Below are positions 8,847 to 17,193 of a DNA stretch of 64,000 nt, piece after piece. Origin of the DNA: JAVBOO01 sp031550435 (GTDB lineage: Bacteria; Bacillota; Clostridia; Lachnospirales; WRAX01); assembly GCA_031550435.1 (NCBI GenBank), contig JAVBOO010000034.1:1-64000 (forward strand). Reading direction: 5' to 3'. A program made the translations under genes and the position numbers. The notes under the pieces are model-generated. The model searched no databases. It worked only from the letters and a program-made list of their open reading frames with translations, and was not told the origin of the DNA. Within the stretch, counting starts at the first letter, position 1. Every line of letters starts with the position of its first letter.

Positions 8847-9158
8847 ATGAAAATGTATGTTATAAGCGATAATACCGATACATTTACGGGGTTAAGGCTT
8901 GTCGGGATTGAAGGAACGGTTGTTCACACTAAGAGCGAATTCCTGAGCGCTTCGGAAAAAGCTCTTGCCGACAAGGATATAGCGATACTTCTTGTTACGG
9001 AGAAGCTTGCGAAGCAGTTTCAGGAGTTGGTGGACGAAATCAAGCTTGCAAGAACTTTGCCGCTCTTGGTCGAAATACCGGATAGGCACGGAACCGCGCG
9101 TCCGAAGGATTTCATCACTTCATACGTAAAAGAAGCTATTGGCGTAAGACTGAATTAA
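8847..9158 (+). CDS. atpF: V/A-type ATPase subunit F, operon 1
   Basis: 103 aa, typical length. Subunit F caps the central shaft with D and is a regulatory CheY-like fold. Signature segments: MYVISDNTDTFTGLRLVGIEG at the N-terminus, IAILLVTEKLA in the middle, and a terminal YVKEAIGVRL helix. It lies 235 bases after subunit K, beyond a hairpin, and 12 bases before subunit E. The paralogue in operon 2 is at 45278. Confidence 0.88.
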   Translation: MKMYVISDNTDTFTGLRLVGIEGTVVHTKSEFLSASEKALADKDIAILLVTEKLAKQFQELVDEIKLARTLPLLVEIPDRHGTARPKDFITSYVKEAIGVRLN

Positions 9159-9170
9159 GGCGGGATATCG

Positions 9171-9758
9171 ATGAATGTAAAAGAAAAGATAAACGTTTTT
9201 TCACAGCTCGCAATCAAAGAAGCCGAAGGCAAGCGCGACGATATGATGGCCCAGATTAACGATGAGTTTGAGGCGGCGTGCCGCGAATACGAAAGAGACG
9301 CCCGAAAAGCCGCCGAAAGCGATATACGCGAGCAGCAGTTCAGACTTGAAAAAAAGAAACACAAGGAAATACTTGCTGCGAAAGCGGATGTCAAAAAATC
9401 AATTTATGAGTTGCAATCTCAGCTCATCGACGAGCTGTTCTCAAAGGTTGAAATGAATTTGGGCATTTATGTCGAGACAGAGGATTACGTAAAAGGACTT
9501 TTGAACGATATCAGAAAGCTTTCTCTCAAGTACCGTTCCGCTATTGAGCTTTACGTATGTGCAAGGGATACGGTTCACGCGGAAAAGATAAAGGAGCTTC
9601 CGAATATAACCATAATGACAGACGACAGCCTTATCGGCGGTTTTAGAGCGGTTATACCCGACAAAGGCCTTTTGGTTGATTGCAGTTACTCGAGCAGACT
9701 CGATAGTTTGAAAACGAATTTCGGCGGTTTTAAGGCATTAGACAGTGCAAACGGGTAG
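9171..9758 (+). CDS. atpE: V/A-type ATPase subunit E, operon 1
   Basis: 195 aa. The N-terminal half is one long charged helix with many E, K, R and A residues, which pairs with subunit G. The C-terminal half is the alpha/beta head that binds A/B, marked by DDSLIGGFRAVIPDKGLLVDCS, the usual GGF/LVDNS-type signature. The ATG is preceded by AAGGCGGG. It belongs to the peripheral stalk. Confidence 0.87.
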   Translation: MNVKEKINVFSQLAIKEAEGKRDDMMAQINDEFEAACREYERDARKAAESDIREQQFRLEKKKHKEILAAKADVKKSIYELQSQLIDELFSKVEMNLGIYVETEDYVKGLLNDIRKLSLKYRSAIELYVCARDTVHAEKIKELPNITIMTDDSLIGGFRAVIPDKGLLVDCSYSSRLDSLKTNFGGFKALDSANG

Positions 9759-9811
9759 TTCGGCGCAAAAGCATCAAGCGTGTTTTCAAACAATAGCGGA
9801 AGGTGAGTTTT

Positions 9812-11575
9812 TTGAGCTTGACCGGTGAAATATACGGCATAAACGGTCCGGTACTAAAGGTAACCGGAGATGTGGATTTTAAAATGTCAGAAATGGTAAC
9901 GGTAGGGGAAGAGCATCTCATAGGAGAGGTTATATCCGTATCGTCAAAATCATTTACCGTACAGGTTTTTGAAGATTCAACGGGACTTCGTCCCGGAGAC
10001 AAGGTATACGGCAGCGGAAGACCGCTTTCGGTTGCACTCGGCCCCGGAATTATCGGTAACATATTCGACGGTATACAGCGTCCCTTGAAGGCGATTGAAG
10101 CCGACACAGGTTCGTTTATATCCAAGGGAGTCCGCACAGAAAGTCTGGACGGCGAAAAGCGCTGGGATACGAAGCTTATAGCCGTAACAGGCGAAAATGT
10201 TTCGGGCGGAACAATTATTGCCGAAGTCACCGAAACAGATGTTATAATGCACAAAATCATGGTGCCCCCCGGTATTTCCGGAACGGTTATTTCTGCAGCG
10301 CAAAACGGTTTGCACGGTATAAATGACGTGCTGTGCGAGATTAAGGACGCTAACGGAAACAAGCACGGCATCACGATGATACAGCGCTGGCCGATAAGAA
10401 CGCCAAGACCCGTGAACAAGGTCTGCTCGGTCGACAGGCCGCTTATAACGGGCCAGAGAGTTATAGACACGCTGTTTCCTATAGCTAAAGGCGGAATGGC
10501 GGCTCTCCCGGGCGGCTTCGGCACCGGAAAGACCATGATGCAGCATCAGCTCGCGAAGTGGTCGGACGCCGACATAATCATATATATAGGCTGCGGAGAG
10601 CGCGGAAACGAGATGACGCAGGTTCTTGAGGACTTTTCGGAGCTTAAGGATCCGCGCACGGGCAAATATCTTATGGCAAGAACGGTTTTGATCGCAAACA
10701 CATCAAACATGCCGGTCGCCGCCAGAGAGGCGAGCATTTATACCGGTATAACCATGGCCGAATACTATCGCGATATGGGGTATCACGTCGCGATCATGGC
10801 GGACTCGACCTCGAGATGGGCAGAGGCGCTCAGAGAGCTTTCCGGAAGGCTTGAAGAAATGCCTGCCGAAGAAGGCTTTCCCGCATATCTTGCATCGCGC
10901 CTTGCCGGTTTTTATGAAAGAGCCGGTTTCGTCGAAAATCTTAACGGCTCAGAAGGTTCGGTTTCCATTATCGGCGCGGTTTCGCCGCAGGGCGCGGATT
11001 TTTCCGAGCCGGTGACGCAGAACACAAAGAGGTTTGTGCGCTGCTTTTGGACGCTCGACCGAAACCTTGCTTACGCAAGGCATTTTCCCGCCATACAATG
11101 GCTGACGAGCTACAGCGAGTATCTCGACAGTTTGGAGCCTTGGTACGAATACAACGTCGGCAAAGATTTTGTTCCGCACAGGGCGGAAATACTGAAACTG
11201 CTTAACATCGAGTCCGAGCTTATGGATATCGTCAAGCTTATCGGTTCGGACGTTTTGCCGGACGAACAAAAGCTTGTGCTTGAGATAGCAAGAGTTATCA
11301 GACTGGGCTTTGTTCAGCAGAATGCTTATCATGTGTTTGACACGTATGTGCCGTTTGCGAAACAGATGAAAATGATGGAAATTATACTTTATCTGCACGC
11401 AAAATGCGTTTTGCTCGTTGAAATGGGCAGGCCTGTCAGCTTGCTCAAGACAGACGGCATTTTCGAAGAAGTAATTGCTGTCAAATATAATATAGGTAAC
11501 GAAGAGCTTGAAAAGTTTAATGCGTATAAAGGTCGAATCGACGAGTTCTATACGAAATTTGCCGAGTACAAATAG
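9812..11575 (+). CDS. atpA: V/A-type ATPase catalytic subunit A, operon 1
   Basis: 587 aa from the TTG at 9812, chosen because AAGGTGAG (9800-9807) lies 4 bases upstream; a GTG at 9803 is in frame but sits inside this ribosome site. Catalytic subunit: beta-barrel N-terminus (LTGEIYGINGPVLKVTG), the A-specific insert around residues 110-190 (KIMVPPGISG), P-loop GGFGTGKT (residues 234-241), GCGERGNE, and ADSTSRWAEALRE. The P-loop has GGFGTG where operon 2 and most relatives have GPFGSG. Binds ATP at the A/B interface. The gap to subunit B (112 bases) holds an imperfect inverted repeat. Confidence 0.96.
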   Translation: MSLTGEIYGINGPVLKVTGDVDFKMSEMVTVGEEHLIGEVISVSSKSFTVQVFEDSTGLRPGDKVYGSGRPLSVALGPGIIGNIFDGIQRPLKAIEADTGSFISKGVRTESLDGEKRWDTKLIAVTGENVSGGTIIAEVTETDVIMHKIMVPPGISGTVISAAQNGLHGINDVLCEIKDANGNKHGITMIQRWPIRTPRPVNKVCSVDRPLITGQRVIDTLFPIAKGGMAALPGGFGTGKTMMQHQLAKWSDADIIIYIGCGERGNEMTQVLEDFSELKDPRTGKYLMARTVLIANTSNMPVAAREASIYTGITMAEYYRDMGYHVAIMADSTSRWAEALRELSGRLEEMPAEEGFPAYLASRLAGFYERAGFVENLNGSEGSVSIIGAVSPQGADFSEPVTQNTKRFVRCFWTLDRNLAYARHFPAIQWLTSYSEYLDSLEPWYEYNVGKDFVPHRAEILKLLNIESELMDIVKLIGSDVLPDEQKLVLEIARVIRLGFVQQNAYHVFDTYVPFAKQMKMMEIILYLHAKCVLLVEMGRPVSLLKTDGIFEEVIAVKYNIGNEELEKFNAYKGRIDEFYTKFAEYK

Positions 11576-11687
11576 GCTGCGGATAAACAGCGCTTCGAAG
11601 CGGGAAGGACGGTTTGTGAGAAAACACGATATTTAGGCGTTTTATTTCACAACTTCCGTACCGCTTAAATGCTATTGAGGTGAAAAT

Positions 11688-13076
11688 ATGTCATTAGAAT
11701 ATGTCGGACTTAGCGAGATCAATGGTTCGTTTGTAATAATCGAAGGTATATCCGGTCATTTTTATAACGAAATAGTCGAGCTTAAGGTAAACGGCGAAAA
11801 ACGTATAGGGCAAATCGTTCAAATAACCGGAGACAAAGCGGTAATACAGGTTTTTGAAGGAACAGACGATGTTTCTTTGAAAAATGTCTCGACAAGGCTT
11901 ACCGGACACCCGATGGAGATTAAGCTTTCGGGCAGCATACTCGGCAGGGTGTTTGACGGGGCCGCAAGACCTATAGACGGGTTTGGTGAAGTGTATGCCG
12001 AGTGCGTCAGGGATATTAACGGGAAGCCGATGAATCCTGTTTCGAGAGTCTATCCGAGAAACTTTATACAAACGGGGTTATCGTCGATAGACGGTCTTTC
12101 GACGCTCATCAGAGGACAAAAGCTTCCGATTTTCTCGGGAAACGGTTTGCCGCACGATCAGCTTGCGGCGCAGATAGTTGCGCAGGCTTCGCTTGGGGCG
12201 GGAAGCAATGAAAAGTTCGGTATCGTGTTTGCGGCAATGGGCGTTAAATATGATGTTGCCGACTTTTTCAGAAGAACGTTTGAGGACAGCGGAGCGATAG
12301 AAAGAGTCGTTATGTTCCTGAATCTGGCGAACGACCCCGTTATCGAGAGAATAATTACGCCGAGAGCCGCTTTGACGGTTGCAGAGTATTTGGCGTTTGA
12401 AAAAGGTATGCATATACTCGTTATCTTGACCGATATGACTTCTTATGCGGAAGCGCTCAGAGAAATATCTTCTCTTAAAGGAGAGATACCGAGCCGTAAG
12501 GGTTATCCGGGCTATTTGTACTCAGAGTTCGCTTCGCTTTACGAGCGCGCGGGTATTTTGCACGGCTCAACGGGTTCGGTGACACAGATACCGATACTGA
12601 CAATGCCCAACGACGACATAACGCACCCCATACCCGACTTGACCGGCTATATCACGGAAGGGCAGATAGTTCTTGACAGAAGACTGTATCAAAAGAACAT
12701 ATATCCGCCCGTGAATGTTTTGCCGTCTCTTTCAAGGCTTATGAAAGACGGAATCGGCGAGGGTTATACGAGAGAGGATCATCCCGACCTTGCTAACCAG
12801 ATTTTCTCGTCCTATGCACATGTCAGCGAGGTCAGGGCTCTTGCGTCTGTAATCGGCGAAGATGAGCTGAGCGATTTAGACAAGTCGTACATGAAGTTTG
12901 GAGCGCAGTTTGAGAATCGTTATGTCAAGCAGTCTAAGTTTGATAACAGAGACATAAACGAAACGATAGATCTCGGTTGGGAAATACTCAGTTATCTTCC
13001 TAAAAGCGAGCTTGACAGGGTTAACTCGAAATATCTGGACAAATATTATCTTTCCGATGATGACAAGGCGGAGTAA
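11688..13076 (+). CDS. atpB: V/A-type ATPase subunit B, operon 1
   Basis: 462 aa, the non-catalytic nucleotide-site subunit that alternates with A in the A3B3 head. Signature segments: SSIDGLSTLIRGQKLPIFSG (no P-loop, as expected), GVKYDVADFFRR, PRAALTVAEYLAFE, GYPGYLYSEFASLYERAG, and TMPNDDITHPIPDLTGYITEG. The ATG is preceded by GAGGTG. Subunit D follows after 2 bases. Confidence 0.96.
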   Translation: MSLEYVGLSEINGSFVIIEGISGHFYNEIVELKVNGEKRIGQIVQITGDKAVIQVFEGTDDVSLKNVSTRLTGHPMEIKLSGSILGRVFDGAARPIDGFGEVYAECVRDINGKPMNPVSRVYPRNFIQTGLSSIDGLSTLIRGQKLPIFSGNGLPHDQLAAQIVAQASLGAGSNEKFGIVFAAMGVKYDVADFFRRTFEDSGAIERVVMFLNLANDPVIERIITPRAALTVAEYLAFEKGMHILVILTDMTSYAEALREISSLKGEIPSRKGYPGYLYSEFASLYERAGILHGSTGSVTQIPILTMPNDDITHPIPDLTGYITEGQIVLDRRLYQKNIYPPVNVLPSLSRLMKDGIGEGYTREDHPDLANQIFSSYAHVSEVRALASVIGEDELSDLDKSYMKFGAQFENRYVKQSKFDNRDINETIDLGWEILSYLPKSELDRVNSKYLDKYYLSDDDKAE

Positions 13077-13078
13077 GC

Positions 13079-13693
13079 ATGGATCCTAACACATTTCCTA
13101 CAAAAGGAAATCTTATGCTGGCGAAGAACACCCTCAACCTTTCAAGGCAGGGCTTTGATCTGTTGGACAAAAAAAGAAACGTGCTGATAAGGGAAATAAT
13201 GGAGCTAAACGACCAAATTGTCGATCTCCAGTCTCATATCGAAGAGGTATTTGACGAAGCGTATAAAGCGCTTCAAAACGCAAACATCGCAATGGGTATC
13301 GAAAATGTTGAAAAAATGAGCTTTGGAGTTGCAAAAGAAACGACGGTGCGCGTCAAGGTAAGAGGTATAATGGGCGTTGAGCTTCCGATGGTGTCCTATG
13401 ACAATACCACGGCGAGAACCCCGTACTACGGGTTGATTAACACTTGCACAGACCTGGATGAAGCTTTTGAGAAGTTTAACAGGGCTAAGGATATGATTAT
13501 ACGGTTATCCGAGATAGAAAACTGTGCGTATCGCCTTGCCATGTCGATCAAAAAGACGCAAAAGCGCGCGAACGCGCTGAAAAACATTACGATACCGAGA
13601 TATGAGCAGCTCGTAAAAACGATACAGGAAACGCTCGAGGAGCGCGAAAGAGACGAATTTACGAGACTGAAGGTTGTAAAACGCAAAAGATAG
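13079..13693 (+). CDS. atpD: V/A-type ATPase subunit D (central shaft), operon 1
   Basis: 204 aa, two long helices forming the rotor axle. N-terminus TKGNLMLAKNTLNLSRQGFDLLDKKR and C-terminus RRANALKNI-type segment (KRANALKNITIPRYEQLVK) match the family. It starts 2 bases after subunit B and is the last gene of the operon; a terminator follows within 10 bases. Confidence 0.93.
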   Translation: MDPNTFPTKGNLMLAKNTLNLSRQGFDLLDKKRNVLIREIMELNDQIVDLQSHIEEVFDEAYKALQNANIAMGIENVEKMSFGVAKETTVRVKVRGIMGVELPMVSYDNTTARTPYYGLINTCTDLDEAFEKFNRAKDMIIRLSEIENCAYRLAMSIKKTQKRANALKNITIPRYEQLVKTIQETLEERERDEFTRLKVVKRKR

Positions 13694-13700
13694 AAAAAGC

Positions 13701-13749
13701 GGCTTGCCTATTGAACCTATCAATGGCAAGCCCCTGTTTTATTTTACCG
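13701..13749 (+). terminator. Terminator of ATPase operon 1
   Basis: GGCTTGCC (13701-13708) pairs with GGCAAGCC (13725-13732), with inner ATTG/CAAT pairing, followed by the T-rich TGTTTTATTTTA. A small family C-like hairpin (TTAAGAGCC/GGCTTAA, 13757-13778) follows. Confidence 0.7.
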
Positions 13750-13801
13750 TTATCATTTAAGAGCCTTTTTGGCTTAACTGACTATAAATGAACTGTGCCC
13801 G

Positions 13802-14440
13802 TCACTTTCTCGCTTCCAGCCTGCATATCGGCTTGCCTATTTCTTTGAAGCGGGCTTCGTATTCGGTCATTATGTTTCCTTCGTTATATTCACTGTTGTG
13901 AAGATCCTCCGTCACGGCGCTGATATTGAAACCGCAGGCGTTAAGCTCAGAAAGCGAAAATTCGAAAAATTCCTTATTGTCGGTCTTAACGAATATCTCC
14001 ACAGGGCTTAGGATTTTCTCGTATACGTTAAGGAAAAGCCTGTGGGTCAGCCTGCGCTTTGCCCATTTCTTTTTACTGTCCCAAGGATCGGAGAAGTTCA
14101 GGTACAGCCTCGATATCTCACCTTCGGTAAAAATATACTCGAGTTCGCTTGCGTTTACAACAAAAAACATCAAATTTTTCGGCTGGGAGCTTTCTCTGGC
14201 CAACCTGATTGCAGAAGCAATGACTATCGGTTCTTTTTCAACGGCAATATAGTTTATCCCGGGATTTCTCGCGGCAGTTTCGACAATAAAGCTGCCTTTT
14301 CCGCAGCCGATTTCCAGATGAATCGGATTATTGTTGCCGAAAACCTGCTTCCATGCCCCCTGCCTGTCCAAGGGATTTTCGATCAAATAACTGTTTGTGT
14401 TCAGCTCGTTTTGGGTCCAAGGTTTTTTTCTGCTTCTCAT
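13802..14440 (-). CDS. trmB: tRNA (guanine-N7-)-methyltransferase
   Basis: 212 aa. Makes m7G46 in tRNA using SAM. Motifs: SAM-binding LEIGCGKGSFI (about residues 42-52), YIAVEKEP, and the TrmB-specific LNFSDPWDSKKKWAKRRLTH with the catalytic Asp, then FVKTDNKEFFEFS. The ATG overlaps the stop codon of the upstream gene (ATGA), so the two are translationally coupled. Last gene of the four-gene minus-strand operon starting at 16582. Confidence 0.95.
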   Translation of the reverse strand: MRSRKKPWTQNELNTNSYLIENPLDRQGAWKQVFGNNNPIHLEIGCGKGSFIVETAARNPGINYIAVEKEPIVIASAIRLARESSQPKNLMFFVVNASELEYIFTEGEISRLYLNFSDPWDSKKKWAKRRLTHRLFLNVYEKILSPVEIFVKTDNKEFFEFSLSELNACGFNISAVTEDLHNSEYNEGNIMTEYEARFKEIGKPICRLEARK

Positions 14441-15039
14441 TTATCTGTTTCTTCCTCCGTGCGGCTGTCAATAAAATTCTTAAAAAGTTCATATACTTGA
14501 ATTTCCATAGCGTTTTGCAAAAATTTGTTTCGCTTTAAAAGTACAGACATATGCTTTTCGACTGCAGCGGCAAAATCGCGCGGTATCCCGCAAAGTTCCG
14601 CGATTTGATCCGCATAAAACGTCTTGAGTCTGCAAAGCACTATAGAGGGGCAAAGTATACGTCTTGCGAACTCGAGTGCTTCGTCGGTGTATGCCTTGTA
14701 GTAATTTTCATTCGGGTTCAGATAACCACGCGTTTTTCCGATATGATTGCATAAAAAATGCCCGAGTTCTTTTGTTACGAGCATTCTTGCCGTTTCGGGA
14801 GAAAGCGCGGAATCAACGGCTATGTATTTATCGCCGTCCCTTCCGGTAAATGAGCAAGATTTGCCTGCGGGCTCAAAAAAAGCGAAAAGCTCGGGCTCGC
14901 ATTTTGCAAGTTTTTCATAGCTTATGAGCCGGATATCATGATTATCGAGCGCCGTCCTCGGATTAAACGGTAAAGAGCCCGTGCTGTTTTCGAGTAAAAA
15001 CTGCCATGCGATTTCTCGGGGTGTAGGCATTTCGCTCAT
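14437..15039 (-). CDS. ImmA/IrrE-like (DUF955) protein with a degenerate zinc motif
   Basis: 200 aa. The layout resembles the ImmA/IrrE metallopeptidase fold: IAVDSALSPETARMLVTKELGHFLCNH (about residues 73-99), then DEALEFARRILCPSIVL, the helix that usually carries the third ligand region (EA..FA..LL.P). The normal HExxH is KELGH here, with K90 in place of the first zinc His, so protease activity is unlikely. No HTH repressor gene lies next to it, unlike typical phage or ICE ImmA. It sits between thiamine pyrophosphokinase and trmB and overlaps trmB by 4 bases. Function unknown. Confidence 0.6.
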   Translation of the reverse strand: MSEMPTPREIAWQFLLENSTGSLPFNPRTALDNHDIRLISYEKLAKCEPELFAFFEPAGKSCSFTGRDGDKYIAVDSALSPETARMLVTKELGHFLCNHIGKTRGYLNPNENYYKAYTDEALEFARRILCPSIVLCRLKTFYADQIAELCGIPRDFAAAVEKHMSVLLKRNKFLQNAMEIQVYELFKNFIDSRTEEETDK

Positions 15040-15134
15040 GTTTTTTCCTTTCGTATAGAGTATGCATTTTCCGGCGGACTACGGCGCCGTAACTCCTGCG
15101 CGTTGCGCTCTAAAACGGTATAACGGGATGAATT

Positions 15135-15752
15135 TTAGTCAGAAAGCACAGCAACAGCTCTGCCCTGCATACTGATTATTACCGTTTGCCCAGGCAGGGG
15201 CTCGTTGCTCACGGTCAGGCTGCCGCCCGCGCGGTAGACAACGTTTTTATCCAACGTATATTTTGCGTTTACTATTTTTACATGCGTAATATCCCTGTCA
15301 AGAGGTATTACGGAGAAGTATTTGCGTTTATGAGGCGGGCGTATCTCGAACGAGTCGTTAAACACGAAAATCTCGTTGTCTTTGTTTATGATCTTTGCGG
15401 TTACGGTTTCGTACCTGTCGATGATAAACTCGAGTATGCCGATTCCGGAAAGAAAATGATCCAAGCGTCCTCCCGTACAGCCCGTTAAAATAAAATTATC
15501 ACAGCCCTCCGCCAGACCGTATCTCACGCAGGCTTCAAGATCTGTCAAGTCTTTTTCCTTCGGCAGTAAAATACATCGTGAAAATATATCTGCCGATTCT
15601 ATGGAGTCAAAGTCGCCGATAATCATATCGACTTTCAGACCGAGCTTCTTTGCGTTATCAAATCCGCCGTCCGCACAGACGACATAATCCGGTGTCACTG
15701 AATTGTCCCAAAAGCATTCCGGTGAAGCTCCGATTACCAAACATGTTTTCAT
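15135..15752 (-). CDS. thiN: Thiamine pyrophosphokinase
   Basis: 205 aa. Transfers pyrophosphate from ATP to thiamine to form TPP in the cytoplasm. Family motifs: CADGGFDNAKKLGLKVDMIIGDFDS-type N-terminus (CADGG and GDFDS), KDLTDLEACVRYGL, and TGCTGGRLDHFLSGI, followed by a beta-sandwich C-domain. The ATG overlaps the stop of the upstream DUF2225 gene (ATGA). No TPP riboswitch is visible, which fits its position inside an operon. Confidence 0.93.
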   Translation of the reverse strand: MKTCLVIGASPECFWDNSVTPDYVVCADGGFDNAKKLGLKVDMIIGDFDSIESADIFSRCILLPKEKDLTDLEACVRYGLAEGCDNFILTGCTGGRLDHFLSGIGILEFIIDRYETVTAKIINKDNEIFVFNDSFEIRPPHKRKYFSVIPLDRDITHVKIVNAKYTLDKNVVYRAGGSLTVSNEPLPGQTVIISMQGRAVAVLSD

Positions 15753-16582
15753 TTGTTTTCAAACCTTTTTTTATCTTCTTTTACCAGATCTCTGACTTCA
15801 TCGACACGCATTCTGAGACGCGGGGTTAAGCTGCGGTTTACGACAAGTTTTGAAATATACCTGCCTGCTTCGTCAAGCCTACCTGTTCTCCTTGAAAGTT
15901 CGGCCAGCAGGTATGTAAATGTCGGCTCGTCCATGTTGCAAATCGGAAACGACTCGCGCCCGTATGCCTCGGTAAAACCTTCGTGCGCGTGCTCAAGATA
16001 GCCTTTCTCGGAGATTTCGTCGCCCTTGTCTCTGGAAATCCATGCCATCTTAAGGCAGATATAAGCTTTAACGCTCGGCTTCGACTTTATGACGACCGCA
16101 TTAAGCAGCGCGAATTTGTAACGTTCAAGAGCGTCGTCGTGCGTGTACACTTCGGGATAATCCTTGCTTTTGAATAAAGGGGTAATATTTTTTTTGACCA
16201 GATCGGCCTGTCTGTCGTTTATTGTTTTAAATGTCGTAATTGTTGCTGCGTATCCGCAGTGCGGGCATAAAACGGCATCGTAATACAGCGGGTCAAAAGG
16301 CTCAAAGTATGATCTCAAATCGGTGTCGGTTTTAACGAGACGTACCTTAGTCGAGCGAACGTAATAGTTTTCGAATTGTTTTCCGCATACAGGGCAGTCG
16401 TACTTTCGTTTAGTAATAATCTTGTCTGTCTTTGCCGCAGGTTGTTCTTGCCCGGGTGCGGAGTTTTTTTCTCTTTCCTTGTCTTTTTCCTTGTCTTTTT
16501 CGAACACTTTTAGCTCGCTCACGTTGTTAAAGCCCAGGTCTTCAAGACCGCCAAAAATATTGAATTTGCTGTCTTTGTCCAT
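15749..16582 (-). CDS. DUF2225 family protein with zinc-ribbon cysteines
   Basis: 277 aa. First gene of the operon, with AAAGGTGG before the ATG. Residues 1-50 are charged and low in complexity. Then come CPVCGKQF and CPHCGYAA, two CxxC pairs likely to hold one zinc, and a helical C-terminal half with TPR-like spacing (LAELSRRTGRLDEAGRYI). This matches the DUF2225 family of Firmicutes, whose function is not known to me. Genes downstream: thiN, the ImmA-like gene and trmB. Confidence 0.8.
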   Translation of the reverse strand: MDKDSKFNIFGGLEDLGFNNVSELKVFEKDKEKDKEREKNSAPGQEQPAAKTDKIITKRKYDCPVCGKQFENYYVRSTKVRLVKTDTDLRSYFEPFDPLYYDAVLCPHCGYAATITTFKTINDRQADLVKKNITPLFKSKDYPEVYTHDDALERYKFALLNAVVIKSKPSVKAYICLKMAWISRDKGDEISEKGYLEHAHEGFTEAYGRESFPICNMDEPTFTYLLAELSRRTGRLDEAGRYISKLVVNRSLTPRLRMRVDEVRDLVKEDKKRFENK

Positions 16583-16680
16583 TTGACCACCTTTCTTTTG
16601 CCGCGGTTTAATTCGGCTTTGCGGCAGCTACGCGAAAGAGTATCGTAAGTGCGTTTGACCGCTTGTTTCGTTGAATAACA

Positions 16681-16741
16681 ATACTTCGGCATGAGTAAGC
16701 GCGTAAGTATTTTATGCGGTATTTTACTTCCGCTGTAATAC
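16681..16741 (+). repeat. Interspersed repeat family B, copy 2
   Basis: ACTTCGGCATGAGTAAGCGCG is followed by TAAGTATTTTATGCGGTATT and TTACTTCCGCTGTAAT, the same hairpin unit as at 4453-4510. A -35-like TTGACT follows within 5 bases, a layout also seen at the first copy. Confidence 0.7.
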
Positions 16742-17070
16742 CTGTTGACTTCTTCCGTAATAGTATATTATTAATTGTCAAAAGTCTACAGAAAATTGGT
16801 TTACTGCCGATAATATTAGAGGAGACCGTGTAAAACCGGCATTTTACGGTAGAGGAGCGCGTTTGTGCGGGCTCTTCCGGTTTACGCTCGAATTGATTTA
16901 ATTTTAAATTTTAAACCGTTCGGCGTTTACTCAGGTATATAGTCAGCGAGTCTGTCGAATAATGCATTTTAACAGTATGCCGTATAAAGCCGAAGCGGTT
17001 AAAAGCGGTGAGCACCGTATTTTATTTTTCGGCATGGATGTTCTGCTTGTTCAGCATATATTTATTTAGG

Positions 17071-17188
17071 AGACAATTAAACCATGCGCTAAACTTGTCG
17101 CCTAATCTCTCTTAGGCCGCAGGGCCGGTAAAAAAGGATGATTAAACCGCATGGTTTAATTTGGGGATCAATAACTTAACTTCGGAGG
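17071..17188 (+). repeat. Interspersed repeat family A, copy 2 (ends at an RBS)
   Basis: Left half GACAATTAAACCATGCGC...TTGTCGCC, middle CTTAGGCCGCAGGGCCGG, right half ATTAAACCGCATGGTTTAAT plus GGGGATCAATAACTT. The copy ends in TTCGGAGGT, which is the ribosome site of the S-layer gene at 17194. Confidence 0.75.
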
Positions 17189-17193
17189 TAAAG

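Larger units (their letters stand above)
16583..17193. other. Intergenic region with repeats B and A and possible promoter
   Basis: No credible gene. It holds a family B copy (16681-16741), a possible promoter TTGACT (16745-16750) with TATTAT 15 bases on (suboptimal spacing), AT-rich sequence around 16895-16915, and a family A copy (17071-17188) running up to the ribosome site of the next gene. It separates two divergently transcribed operons. Confidence 0.55.
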
